From positions 806,001 to 870,000 of the forward strand of contig JABUFD010000002.1 of assembly GCA_013314735.1 (NCBI GenBank): 64,000 nucleotides of DNA, given 5' to 3'. The number at the start of each line of letters is the position of its first letter. Position 1 is the first letter of the stretch. The notes below the pieces were generated by a model. The model searched no databases and was not told the DNA's origin. It was given only the letters and a program-made list of their open reading frames with translations. The position numbers were made by a program, and so were the translations under genes. Source of the stretch: Anaerolineae bacterium (GTDB lineage Bacteria > Chloroflexota > Anaerolineae > Anaerolineales > Anaerolineaceae). This document shows positions 51,546-60,230 of the stretch, in pieces.

Positions 51546-51627
51546 TCACCGCAAAGCCAAAAAGAACACAAAAAAAGTAAAAAAATCTTTTGTGCCCCTC
51601 TTCACGTCCTTTGCGCCTTCGCGGTGA
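51546..51627. repeat. imperfect inverted repeat of the CACCGCGAAGGCGC type
   Basis: The left end TCACCGCAAAGCC and the right end (complement TCACCGCGAAGGCGCAAAGG) are imperfect inverted copies enclosing an A/T-rich core, about 82 bases in all. This style of dispersed intergenic palindrome is known from many environmental bacterial genomes. Only one copy is in this window. It separates the convergent rlmB and ygiQ-like genes and could act as a terminator. Confidence 0.55.
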
Positions 51628-51636
51628 TGTTTTCCC

Positions 51637-53322
51637 TTACTTTTTCACCACAATCTGTTTCTGGCGTTCGCGTTCGGCATCGCCTTTGGCAACGTAAATT
51701 TTCTCCCCGGTAAATGGGTCCATCTCGGTATAATACATCAGGGTGGCGTAGGTGGATGGGGTGGGGGTGAAGATCTGCACCTGCTCAGGATGGGTGTGGA
51801 GTTTCTCGCTGGCAAAGCGCCGCAGGCGATGCATTTCGGCATCGGTGCAGCCGGGATAGGCGGCGATCAGGTAATAGGTCATGAACTGGCGTTTGCCCTG
51901 CTGTTCATTCAACTGGTCGTAACGTTGCTTGAATGCCAGCAGGTCATCGCTGCCGGGTTTGCCCATCAGGTCCAGCACGTGCGGTTCTGTGTGTTCCGGC
52001 GCCACCTTCAGCTGCCCGCTGACGTGGTGCGCCACCAGGTCTTTCAGGTAGGCATCGCCGTGCTTCTCATCATCCAGCACCAGGTCATAGCGGATGCCGG
52101 AGGAAACGAAAACCTTCTTCACGCCTGGAATCTGGCGCAGTTCACGCAGCAGCTCGCGCTGGGGCTGGTGGTTCACGGGCAGAACCGGACATTTGTCGGG
52201 GTAGATACAACGTTTGTCCTGGCAGGCGCCTTTGGTTAATTTGACCCGGCACTCATAGCCGTACATATTGGCAGTTGGCGCGCTGAGGTCGTGGATGTAT
52301 CCTTTGAAATCGTCCTGTCGGGCCAGTGTTTTGGCTTCCTCGAGGATGGAGGCCTGGCTGCGCCAGGTGACACGCCGTCCCTCGTGCACGGCGATGGCGC
52401 AGAAATTACACTCGCCGTAACAGCCGCGGTGGGTCGGAAGCGCAAAGCGGATCGTCTCCAGGGCTTTCACCGCCCCCTGGGCTTCATAAAAGGGGTGCTG
52501 GCGGCGTTCAAACGGCAGGCCATACACCTGGTCCATCTCGCGGGTTTCCAGCGCAAAAGCAGGCGGATTTTGCACCCAGAAGCGTGTATCGACCTGCTGG
52601 GCCAATCCCACCGCATTCAGCGGGTCATTGTTGTGGTAAAAGGCGTGAAACATGCGGATGAAGGCCTGCTTGTCGGCGCACACTTCGGTGTGGCTGGGAA
52701 GCCGCAGGTAGTTGGGCGGCACATCCGGACTGATGTAGCACAGGCCGCGCACTGCGCTGGGGTCCCCCCCGCTGCGCAGTGCATGTGCCAGTTCAACCAC
52801 GCTGCGCTCCGCCATGCCGTACAGCAGGTAATCGGCTTTGGCATCGAACAGTACCGAGCGGCGGATTTTGTTTGACCACCAGTCATAATGCGAAATGCGC
52901 CGCAGGCTGGCTTCGATCCCGCCCAGGACGATTGGTGCTGTATTTTTGAAATGGCGCTTGATCAGGTTGCTGTAGGCGATGGTGGCGCGGTCGGGGCGGC
53001 GGTTGTTGTACCCGCCGGGGGTGTAGTCATCGCTGCGGCGCGGCTTGCGCGAGGCGGTGTAGTTGGCCACCATTGAATCGACACAACCGGCGGTAACACC
53101 CCAGAACAATGCCGGTTCACCAAGGCGGGTGATGTCATCCGCGCTGTTGACATCCGGCTGGGCGATGATCCCCACCCGGTAACCGGCATCCACCAGCACG
53201 CGACCGATCAGGGCGGCGCCGATGAATGGGCTGTCGATGTAGCTGTCGCCGCTGACCAGGATCACATCGAGCGCGTCCCAGCCCCAGTCCTGCAGTTCGT
53301 CTTTCGTAGTGGGCAAGTACAT
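51637..53322 (-). CDS. YgiQ-family radical SAM protein
   Basis: A 561-residue YgiQ-like radical SAM enzyme. The N-terminal region has the cobalamin-binding-like segment DVILVSGDSYIDSPFIGAALIGRVL. The radical SAM cluster motif is Cys-x3-Cys-x2-Cys in THRGCYGECNFCAIAVH near residues 300-310. Conserved downstream blocks include VKLTKGACQDKRCIYPDKCP and VAPEHTEPHVLDLMGKPG. Length is below that of E. coli YgiQ (about 740), as in many non-proteobacterial members. The function of the family is unknown. The start codon lacks a Shine-Dalgarno, and a TACAAT box lies nine bases upstream. Confidence 0.93.
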   Translation of the reverse strand: MYLPTTKDELQDWGWDALDVILVSGDSYIDSPFIGAALIGRVLVDAGYRVGIIAQPDVNSADDITRLGEPALFWGVTAGCVDSMVANYTASRKPRRSDDYTPGGYNNRRPDRATIAYSNLIKRHFKNTAPIVLGGIEASLRRISHYDWWSNKIRRSVLFDAKADYLLYGMAERSVVELAHALRSGGDPSAVRGLCYISPDVPPNYLRLPSHTEVCADKQAFIRMFHAFYHNNDPLNAVGLAQQVDTRFWVQNPPAFALETREMDQVYGLPFERRQHPFYEAQGAVKALETIRFALPTHRGCYGECNFCAIAVHEGRRVTWRSQASILEEAKTLARQDDFKGYIHDLSAPTANMYGYECRVKLTKGACQDKRCIYPDKCPVLPVNHQPQRELLRELRQIPGVKKVFVSSGIRYDLVLDDEKHGDAYLKDLVAHHVSGQLKVAPEHTEPHVLDLMGKPGSDDLLAFKQRYDQLNEQQGKRQFMTYYLIAAYPGCTDAEMHRLRRFASEKLHTHPEQVQIFTPTPSTYATLMYYTEMDPFTGEKIYVAKGDAERERQKQIVVKK

Positions 53323-53331
53323 GATGGTTTG

Positions 53332-53337
53332 ATTGTA
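53332..53337 (-). promoter_or_regulatory. -10 box of the ygiQ-like gene (near-leaderless)
   Basis: TACAAT on the minus strand, with nine bases to the ATG at 53322. The predicted start is about three bases before the ATG. The -35 is weak. Confidence 0.5.
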
Positions 53338-53522
53338 CCGTTTTTTGTGACAGACGCGGAAATTTAAGCAATTCCTCAGGCAAACAGCAGGTTGATAGAA
53401 ACTGATAGCATCCCAACCGGTGAAAATTTGCTATGATGATGATTAAGAAGATATGATTCAAACTCCTTGTCGCAGTACGCATTGCAGCCGGCGGATGACT
53501 TTTCACCTGTGAGGAACGAACG

Positions 53523-53759
53523 ATGACAGACGAACTGCATGCCCCCTACAAAACCCTATTCTCCTCCCCCAACGCGCTGCTGGTGATGACCGTGGAAGAA
53601 GACCTGCGCAAAGGCGGTTTCACCGTCATGCTGGTGGACAGCGGCGACAATGACTTCAGCGTGGTGGTTGCCCGTGAGGAATTTGACAACGCGGTGGCGC
53701 TGCTGAAACAAAAGAACCCGAAATTGGGGGAAATTTTCTCGGTACCGAAGGAAAAGTAA
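53523..53759 (+). CDS. small protein, possibly DUF2007-like
   Basis: A 78-residue soluble protein. The pattern KTLFSSPNALLVMTVEEDLRKGGFTVMLVDSGDNDFSVVVAREEFDNAVALLKQ (shown as three parts: a first strand and helix, a second strand, and a third strand with final helix) fits a small alpha/beta fold similar to DUF2007 or DUF3343 proteins. I cannot assign it firmly. TGAGGAACGAACG precedes the ATG, and an extended -10 (TGCTATGAT, 53429-53437) lies upstream. Function unknown. It converges on the hydrolase gene 24 bases away. Confidence 0.65.
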   Translation: MTDELHAPYKTLFSSPNALLVMTVEEDLRKGGFTVMLVDSGDNDFSVVVAREEFDNAVALLKQKNPKLGEIFSVPKEK

Positions 53760-53783
53760 AGCTGCCTGTTCTGGCCCGGTTGA

Positions 53784-54554
53784 TTATTCCGGCGGGAATT
53801 GGGGCAGAAACTGAGTTTGCAGCACCGTATAGAAATCATCAGCCCGTGACCACATCCAGGGATGGGTGCCTGCGGCTGCCAGGTGATGCAGGCAATCCGG
53901 CAGGCTGCCGGCCATGCGGGTCTGCGCCTGTGCCAGGTGGGGGATGAGGTCATCGGCAGCAGAGCCGGTCAGCAGCACGGGGCAGCGGACAGCCGATAGT
54001 TCAGGTTCTGTCAGCATGGTGCCACCCTGGTCGGCCAGCGCCAGCAGGGCATGGTTGTCCATTGCAATCACGTTACGCCAATCGGCACCATGCATTGCCC
54101 GCCAGAAGGGTTGTTCCTCCGCCATCATCGCCTGGCGTCCCTGTACCATCCGGCGCAATCCATCCGGCTGCCAGCGGTCCACGCAGCTGTCAGCAACTAC
54201 CGCCTGTACCAGGTTCGGGTGGAGAGCTGCCAGCAGGAGCGCGATCACCCCGCCGCCGCTGGTACCCATGGCGATCACATCCGCAAGATGCAGGTGCCGC
54301 AGCAAGGCAGAAGCCTGCTCCGCGCCGGCATGCCAGAAAGACGCCCCGGGGTATTGCCCCGGCGCATACCGGTCAGATTGACCGGTACCGAGGAAATCGA
54401 TCAGGACTACCCGGTACCGACTGCCCAGGCGCTCCACGTCGCCGGCGTAAGAGGGTGAGGCGGCGGTATTGCCGGGCAAGAGCAAAATGGTTTGCGAACC
54501 TTCCCCGGTGATGTCATAAAAAACGCGTTTGTGTTGGATCGAGAAAAATGGCAT
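53784..54554 (-). CDS. alpha/beta hydrolase
   Basis: A 256-residue alpha/beta hydrolase. The oxyanion strand is ILLLPGNTAASPS, the strand VVLIDFLGTGQSDR is the usual HG-region partner, the nucleophile elbow is AMGTSGGGVIAL (Ser in GTSGG), the acid is probably Asp in GSAADDLIPH, and the His is in AAGTHPWMW. It resembles proline iminopeptidase/haloalkane-dehalogenase-like enzymes; the substrate is unknown. It lies 21 bases after queA and is likely the third gene of the ruvB-queA transcript. The Shine-Dalgarno is weak (AGGTAGAC). Confidence 0.9.
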   Translation of the reverse strand: MPFFSIQHKRVFYDITGEGSQTILLLPGNTAASPSYAGDVERLGSRYRVVLIDFLGTGQSDRYAPGQYPGASFWHAGAEQASALLRHLHLADVIAMGTSGGGVIALLLAALHPNLVQAVVADSCVDRWQPDGLRRMVQGRQAMMAEEQPFWRAMHGADWRNVIAMDNHALLALADQGGTMLTEPELSAVRCPVLLTGSAADDLIPHLAQAQTRMAGSLPDCLHHLAAAGTHPWMWSRADDFYTVLQTQFLPQFPPE

Positions 54555-54575
54555 ATGCTGTCTACCTGTGTGGCA

Positions 54576-55595
54576 TTATTGGATCAGCATTGCATCGCCA
54601 AAGGAGAAGAAGCGGTACTGCATCTCCACCGCGGTGCGGTAGGCGTGGAAAATGGCGCTTTTCCCCGCGAAAGCACTCACCAGCATCAGCAGGGTCGATT
54701 TCGGCAGGTGGAAGTTGGTGATGATCGCATCCACCACCTTGAAGGAATACCCTGGCAGGATGTACAGGTTGGTCGGGCCGCTGATGGGGGTAACGATCTC
54801 TCCCGGCGCGGCATCCCGCGCGGCGCTCTCCAGCGTGCGCACGCTGGTGGTGCCGACGGCAATCACCCGCCCACCGCCGGCTTTGGTGCGGCGGATGGCC
54901 TCCACGGTGTCCGCGCCGAGTTCACACCATTCGGTGTGGATGCGGTGTTCTTCGGGGTTGTCTTCGGTCACGGGGGCAAAGGTGTCCAGCCCCACATGCA
55001 GCGTCACCCCGGCAAAGGCGATGCCCATTCCGCGTACTTTCTCCATTAGCTCCGGTGTGAAGTGCAATCCGGCGGTGGGGGCGGCGGCGGAACCCGGTTC
55101 GCGTGCGTAGACGGTCTGGTAACGCTGGGGGTCATGCAGGCGCTCATGAATATAGGGCGGCAGCGGCATTTCACCGATCTGGTCCAGCTGGGCGTCGATC
55201 ACCTCCGGGAAGCGCACAATGCGCCGCGCGCCGTCGAGTTCGGCGATTACTTCGCACTGCGGCCCACCTTCGATCTGGATCGTCTTCCCCACCCCCAGGC
55301 GCGTGCCGCCCACCAGGGCTTCCCAGGTGCGCAGGTCGAGGCGCTTGAGCAGCAGCACTTCGGCTTTGCCGCCGGTGAGTTTGTGGGCATGCAGACGGGC
55401 AGGAATCACACGGGTTTCATTGATCACCAGCAGGTCGCCGGGGTGCAGAAAATCGGTGACGTTCCAGAAACGACTGTGGTTCAGGGTGCCGTTAGCACGG
55501 TTCAGCACCAGCAGGCGCGAGTTGTGGCGCGGTTCGATCGGAGTCTGCGCAATGCGCTCCTGGGGCAGGTGGTAATCAAAGTCCGTTGTTTTCAA
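54576..55595 (-). CDS. queA: S-adenosylmethionine:tRNA ribosyltransferase-isomerase
   Basis: A 339-residue QueA, which transfers and isomerises the ribosyl of SAM onto 7-aminomethyl-deazaguanine in tRNA to make epoxyqueuosine. It contains FDYHLPQERIAQTPIEPRHNSRLLVL, the LLVINETRVIPARL block, YAREPGSAAAPTAGLHFT and the C-terminal NFHLPKSTLLMLVSAFAG. The start codon appears to be TTG (55593-55595 on the minus strand), since no ATG fits the family N-terminus. It is 64 bases downstream of ruvB and adjoins it in many genomes. Confidence 0.95.
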   Translation of the reverse strand: MKTTDFDYHLPQERIAQTPIEPRHNSRLLVLNRANGTLNHSRFWNVTDFLHPGDLLVINETRVIPARLHAHKLTGGKAEVLLLKRLDLRTWEALVGGTRLGVGKTIQIEGGPQCEVIAELDGARRIVRFPEVIDAQLDQIGEMPLPPYIHERLHDPQRYQTVYAREPGSAAAPTAGLHFTPELMEKVRGMGIAFAGVTLHVGLDTFAPVTEDNPEEHRIHTEWCELGADTVEAIRRTKAGGGRVIAVGTTSVRTLESAARDAAPGEIVTPISGPTNLYILPGYSFKVVDAIITNFHLPKSTLLMLVSAFAGKSAIFHAYRTAVEMQYRFFSFGDAMLIQ

Positions 55596-55659
55596 TGGGC
55601 ATCTCTTTAATACAAAAAATCTTCATACTGCGTTTCAACGCGCATTGGACAATGGCATC

Positions 55660-56697
55660 TCACCCGAACAATGCCGGCTGGGCGGATTCGTTGGTATCGG
55701 GGAAGGGCAGGTTGAGGTGCGTGTAGGATTGCCGGGTGGCAACACGCCCCTGGGGGGTGCGGTCGAGGAATCCCAGCTGGAGCAGGTAGGGTTCCACCAC
55801 GTCCATGATCGTATCGGGTTCCTCGCCGATCGAAGCGGCGATCGTGTTCAACCCAACCGGCCCGCCGTTGTACTTGGTGATGATCGTGGACAGCACGCGG
55901 CGGTCAACATCATCCAGCCCGAGCGGGTCCACTTCCAACAGGTCGAGGGCTTCTTGCGCCACCGGGCGGGTGATGGTGCCTTCGGCGCGCACCTGGGCGA
56001 AATCGCGCACACGCCGCAGCAGGCGCAGGGCGATGCGCGGGGTGCCGCGGGCACGGCGTGCCATTTCGGCAATACCTTCGTCATCATAGCCCACGCCCAA
56101 CAGCCCTGCAGCGCGGGTGACGATGTGGGTGATGGCGTCCACGTTGTAGTAATCCATGCGGTACACCGCGCCGAAGCGTGCCCGAAGCGGGGCAGTGACC
56201 AGCGCCAGGCGTGTGGTGGCGCCGATGACGGTGAAGCGCGGCAGTTTCAGGCGCACCGAGCGTGCTGCCGGCCCCTTGCCGATGACGATATCGAGCGCGA
56301 AATCTTCCATGGCGGGGTAGAGCACCTCTTCCACGGCGCGCCCCAGGCGGTGAATCTCATCGATGAAGAGAATGTCGCCGCCTTTGAGGTTGGTGAGGAT
56401 CGCCGCCAGATCGCCGGCGCGTTCGATCGCTGGACCGGCGGTGACGCGGATATTGACCTTCATCTCATTCGCCAGCACATGCGCCAGGGTGGTCTTGCCC
56501 AGCCCGGGCGGGCCGTAAAAGAGCACATGGTCAATCGGCTCCTTGCGCTGGCGGGCGGCGGTGATCAGGATCTCGAGGTTCTGCGTGATCTGGTCCTGCC
56601 CGATGATGTCCTTCAGGCGCTGCGGACGCATCGCCATATCGAGGCGGTCATCGCCGCGTGCCTGCGGGTTGGTCATTCGTTCGGTTTGTTCCGTCAT
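55660..56697 (-). CDS. ruvB: Holliday junction helicase subunit RuvB
   Basis: A 345-residue AAA+ motor of the RuvABC branch-migration complex. Walker A is [18 protein letters not shown], Walker B is [25 protein letters not shown], sensor 1 is FTVIGATTR, and the arginine-finger region is [16 protein letters not shown]. The C-terminal winged helix ([41 protein letters not shown]) is intact. ruvA and ruvC are not in this window. The ATG lacks a Shine-Dalgarno, and a TATAAT box lies nine bases upstream, so a leaderless mRNA is likely. Confidence 0.97.
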   Translation of the reverse strand: MTEQTERMTNPQARGDDRLDMAMRPQRLKDIIGQDQITQNLEILITAARQRKEPIDHVLFYGPPGLGKTTLAHVLANEMKVNIRVTAGPAIERAGDLAAILTNLKGGDILFIDEIHRLGRAVEEVLYPAMEDFALDIVIGKGPAARSVRLKLPRFTVIGATTRLALVTAPLRARFGAVYRMDYYNVDAITHIVTRAAGLLGVGYDDEGIAEMARRARGTPRIALRLLRRVRDFAQVRAEGTITRPVAQEALDLLEVDPLGLDDVDRRVLSTIITKYNGGPVGLNTIAASIGEEPDTIMDVVEPYLLQLGFLDRTPQGRVATRQSYTHLNLPFPDTNESAQPALFG

Positions 56698-56706
56698 GAT
56701 GATCGA

Positions 56707-56712
56707 ATTATA
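56707..56712 (-). promoter_or_regulatory. -10 box of ruvB (leaderless candidate)
   Basis: TATAAT on the minus strand, nine bases before the ATG at 56697. The predicted transcription start is about three bases from the start codon. The -35 is poor. Confidence 0.5.
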
Positions 56713-56834
56713 CTCTACCTGTACCGGCGAGAGGACTGGGGCAGGGATGGTAATTTGGGAAGGCAGGAAGTTTAGATTGCCTTTCCAAAATATGTTGAAT
56801 ATAATTACCTTAACCTTGCATGAGGGGTAGATGA

Positions 56835-57428
56835 ATGAAAGAATTAAATTTCAAAACCCAATATTCGGTAGTATATTATTTCCGTTTAACCTTATCGTTC
56901 ATCTTAACGATTTTTTTCATTTTGTTAGTATTTGAAGATAATTTAATGGCGGCTATCTTTGTCGCGGTCTTAGGGTTTGTACCGCTTATGGCGATATTAT
57001 TTTTTCATATCAAGAAGATTGTCTTTAATGAGAATTCATTTTCAGTACAGAAATTTATTGGACCAGTAAAAGTCATCAATTATGTTGATGTTGTTGATAT
57101 TGGGTTAAACACAATAAAGACCAAAAAAGGTAACATTTTACTTCGTGATATGAAAAATCGCAAGGAACTACGAAAAATATTTAAAAAATTTCTCGAACAA
57201 GGAACTATAGATCGAGAACAGATTGAAGGTAAGTTGGAGAATCAGGAAATTAATTCGATAAAAGCATATATACCGGCATTAATAATCTCGAGTGTATTGT
57301 CGATTATCGTTGTGATAATTTTGCCATTCAAAATTGGGGATTTTGCAAACTCCTTGTTATTTTTTGGGTTGTTTTTTCCTATATTCTATATACTATACTC
57401 AAAATTTGCGAAATCTTCTGGAAAGTAA
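56835..57428 (+). CDS. AT-rich membrane protein of unknown function
   Basis: A 197-residue protein with two N-terminal membrane segments (about 15-58) and two C-terminal ones (about 143-190) around a cytoplasmic beta-rich middle ([45 protein letters not shown], shortened here to its pattern: a PH-like run of strands) followed by a Lys-rich helix. The middle resembles bacterial PH-domain membrane proteins (bPH), but I cannot assign it. Codon use is strongly A/T-biased (Ile ATA/ATT, Lys AAA), unlike all neighbours except the R-M pair. That suggests recent acquisition. GGGG lies near the ATG as a weak ribosome-binding site. Confidence 0.65.
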   Translation: MKELNFKTQYSVVYYFRLTLSFILTIFFILLVFEDNLMAAIFVAVLGFVPLMAILFFHIKKIVFNENSFSVQKFIGPVKVINYVDVVDIGLNTIKTKKGNILLRDMKNRKELRKIFKKFLEQGTIDREQIEGKLENQEINSIKAYIPALIISSVLSIIVVIILPFKIGDFANSLLFFGLFFPIFYILYSKFAKSSGK

Positions 57429-57691
57429 ATTAGTATTATTTGAGAGCCAGGGTATAACAATCTGATAATGGGTTTTGGAAAACCTATCCCTGGAAACATT
57501 TCAAACCGGTGACTTCTCATCAATTATTGTGTCGCGGGTTGAAAAATTTTGTTTCACTCCATTTTTCGACCCCTCGTTTATGATGGCGACATGGAATTTG
57601 AGCAGGATCTATGTGCAGGCAATTCCTTCTGGAATCTTCCCCGTATTCTGGTTTACAATAGAAACAAGCGCGAGACCAATGGAGGACACCG

Positions 57692-60214
57692 ATGAGCAAC
57701 GCATTCTATCTTGGACGTGTACTGGATGAGAAGACCGGCAAGGCTTCCGCGGAAGACCTGCTGTACGATCCCGATGACCTGACCACGCATGCCGTCATCA
57801 CCGGCATGACCGGTTCCGGTAAGACCGGGCTGGGAGTGGGCCTGCTGGAGGAGGCCGCGCTGCACAACATTCCGGCGATGATCCTGGATCCCAAGGGCGA
57901 CCTGACCAACCTGCTGCTGCATTTCCCCGAACTGCGCGGCGCGGATTTTGCCCCGTGGGTGGATCCGCACACCGCCCAGCAAAAGGGTATCACGGTGGAA
58001 GAACTGGGCCAGCAGGCAGCCGACAGCTGGCGCAAAGGCCTGCAGGATTGGGGATTGGGGCAACCCAACATCGAAGCCCTGCGGGATGCCGCCAGCTATG
58101 TCATCTATACCCCCGGCTCCACTGCGGGTGTGCCGATCAATATTGTTTCCTCCTTCGAAGCGCCTGCCATGCCGTGGGAGGAGAATGCCGAGGTGCTGCG
58201 GGAACGCATTGCTTCCACCATCACCGCCCTGCTGGGGTTGGTGGGTATGCACGATATCGACCCGCTGCGTTCGCGCGAGCATATCCTGCTCTCCAATATC
58301 ATGGAAACCGCCTGGCGCAATGGGCGTTCGCTGACCATGCTCGACCTGATCACGCAAATCCAGACCCCGCCGTTTGACCGGCTGGGGGCATTCCCGCTGG
58401 ATTCATTCTTCCCTGCCAAAGAGCGCATGGACCTGGCATTTGTACTCAATAACTTCCTTGCCTCGCCCTCCTTCCAAAGCTGGACGGAAGGCCAGCCGCT
58501 GGATTTCGCGCAGCTGATGTTCACCGCGGACGGCAAACCCAAACATAACGTCTTTTACCTGGCGCACCTCAGCGAGGATGAGCGCATGTTCTTTGTCAGC
58601 CTGTTCTTTGCCACCTTTGAAAGCTGGATGCGCACCCAGCGCGGCACGGGGCACCTGCGCTGCCTGATCTATTTTGATGAGGTGGTGGGTTACCTGCCGC
58701 CGGTTTCCAACCCGCCCTCGCGGGAGCTGATCCTGCGCATGCTGAAGCAGGCGCGCGCCTACGGGGTGGGGTTGATCCTCGCCACGCAAAACCCGGTCGA
58801 TGTGGATTACAAGGCGCTTTCCAACGCCGGCACCTGGCTCATTGGGCGCCTGCAAACCGAACGCGATGTGGACCGCCTGATGGACGGCCTGCGTGCCGCC
58901 GGCGGGGATGCGCAGCCGGCGGAAATCCGCGACAGGATCAGCGGCCTGCCCAAGCGCTGCTTCCTGATCCACAACATTCACGGCGGCAAGCCCACCCAGT
59001 TCTTTACGCGCTGGGTGATGAATTACCTGGCCGGCCCGATGACGCGCAGCCAGATTCCCGCCCTGAACCTGCTGGATGGGGTGGATGAGAAGGCGCAGAT
59101 GGCCCAGGCCCGTGCGCCGCAAGCGCCAGCGGCATCCGAGCCGCAGGCACCGGTCAGTCAAACGCCTGTGACAGCCGCCGTTGCGCCTGCCACTGCCAGC
59201 ATGCAGGCACAGCCCGGCCAGCGCCCGATGGTGCCAACCGGCATTCATGAGATTTTCCTGCCGATCACCCAGAGTCCCAAGGAAGCCCTGCAGGAATCTG
59301 GCCTGGCGTTTGCGCCGGACGCGAAGGTGGAGAACGGCCTGTATTACGTGCCGCATTTCTTCCAGCAATTCACAGTATTGTACACTTCCAGTAAGCTGGG
59401 CATAAACCACCAGGTGCGGCAGGCGTACATTGCACGGGAAGCACCGGTTTCCAGTTTCATCGAATGGCAGGACTATGCCTGTAAGCCAGTGGATGCCGGC
59501 GAGGTGATGCAGCCGGAGCGCACGGACGCAAGGTATGCGCCATTGCCGGACCGCCTGTTGCCAACCGGCAGTCTCAGCACCTTCAAAACAGCAATGGCGG
59601 ATTGGATGTACCGTACTGTCACCTTGCAGGTGATGGGCAATCCCACCCTCAAGTTGTACGCCGCACCGGATGAGAGCAAGGAAGACTTTACCAAACGCTG
59701 CCGGGCGGCGGCACAGCAGCAGCTGGAAGCGGAGGCATCGACGATTGAGGCCAAATATCGCAAAGACCGTGCCGCGCTGGATGATAAAATTGAGCGCGCG
59801 GAGCAGCGCCTGGCGGAGGAGAAGATTGACCTCAGCCAGCGCCAGATGGAAGAATTGGGCACCGGCGCGGAATTGTTGATCGGCCTGGTGGGCGGGCGCA
59901 AGCGCAGCGTGAGCAAATCTCTCACCAAGCGGCGCATGACGGCCCAGGCCAAGCAGGATTACAAGGAACAGCAGCTGTTACTGCGCCAATTGCAGGATCA
60001 ACTGGCGGCACTGGAAAAAAGCAAGGAAAGCCAGATTGATGGATTGGTGGAGAAGTGGACGAAAATTTCCGCGCAAACCACCGTGGAATCGGTCAGTCCG
60101 TACAAGAAGGATATCGTGAACGAGATCTTCGGCGTGGCCTGGCTGCCGTGCTACCCGGTGGTGGTGGGGCAGGAGCGGCGCTACCTGCCGGCCTGGGAAC
60201 AGAAAAAAGACTAG
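57692..60214 (+). CDS. HerA/FtsK-type ATPase (helicase HerA-like)
   Basis: An 840-residue P-loop ATPase. It starts FYLGRVLDEKTGK, a typical HerA-like N-terminus. Walker A is GMTGSGKT (residues 38-45), then MILDPKGDLTNLLL, and Walker B is CLIYFDEVVGYLP (near 322-334), with LILATQNPVDVDYKALSNAGTWLIGRL as the sensor region. The C-terminal third holds a Pro/Ala linker (about 470-515), a DUF-type beta region and a long coiled coil (about 670-790). Its role may be DNA translocation, but no NurA nuclease is nearby. GGAGGAC precedes the ATG. It lies between two AT-rich islands yet has normal composition. Confidence 0.85.
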   Translation: MSNAFYLGRVLDEKTGKASAEDLLYDPDDLTTHAVITGMTGSGKTGLGVGLLEEAALHNIPAMILDPKGDLTNLLLHFPELRGADFAPWVDPHTAQQKGITVEELGQQAADSWRKGLQDWGLGQPNIEALRDAASYVIYTPGSTAGVPINIVSSFEAPAMPWEENAEVLRERIASTITALLGLVGMHDIDPLRSREHILLSNIMETAWRNGRSLTMLDLITQIQTPPFDRLGAFPLDSFFPAKERMDLAFVLNNFLASPSFQSWTEGQPLDFAQLMFTADGKPKHNVFYLAHLSEDERMFFVSLFFATFESWMRTQRGTGHLRCLIYFDEVVGYLPPVSNPPSRELILRMLKQARAYGVGLILATQNPVDVDYKALSNAGTWLIGRLQTERDVDRLMDGLRAAGGDAQPAEIRDRISGLPKRCFLIHNIHGGKPTQFFTRWVMNYLAGPMTRSQIPALNLLDGVDEKAQMAQARAPQAPAASEPQAPVSQTPVTAAVAPATASMQAQPGQRPMVPTGIHEIFLPITQSPKEALQESGLAFAPDAKVENGLYYVPHFFQQFTVLYTSSKLGINHQVRQAYIAREAPVSSFIEWQDYACKPVDAGEVMQPERTDARYAPLPDRLLPTGSLSTFKTAMADWMYRTVTLQVMGNPTLKLYAAPDESKEDFTKRCRAAAQQQLEAEASTIEAKYRKDRAALDDKIERAEQRLAEEKIDLSQRQMEELGTGAELLIGLVGGRKRSVSKSLTKRRMTAQAKQDYKEQQLLLRQLQDQLAALEKSKESQIDGLVEKWTKISAQTTVESVSPYKKDIVNEIFGVAWLPCYPVVVGQERRYLPAWEQKKD

Positions 60215-60230
60215 CACGGAGGGCGATGCC

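Noticed and set aside
55645-56775. 376-codon plus-strand frame opposite ruvB
   Set aside because: Antisense shadow of a fully supported ruvB; biased composition and no motif.
57475-57729. 84-codon plus-strand frame before the HerA-like gene
   Set aside because: It overlaps the HerA-like start in another frame and lacks a ribosome-binding site.
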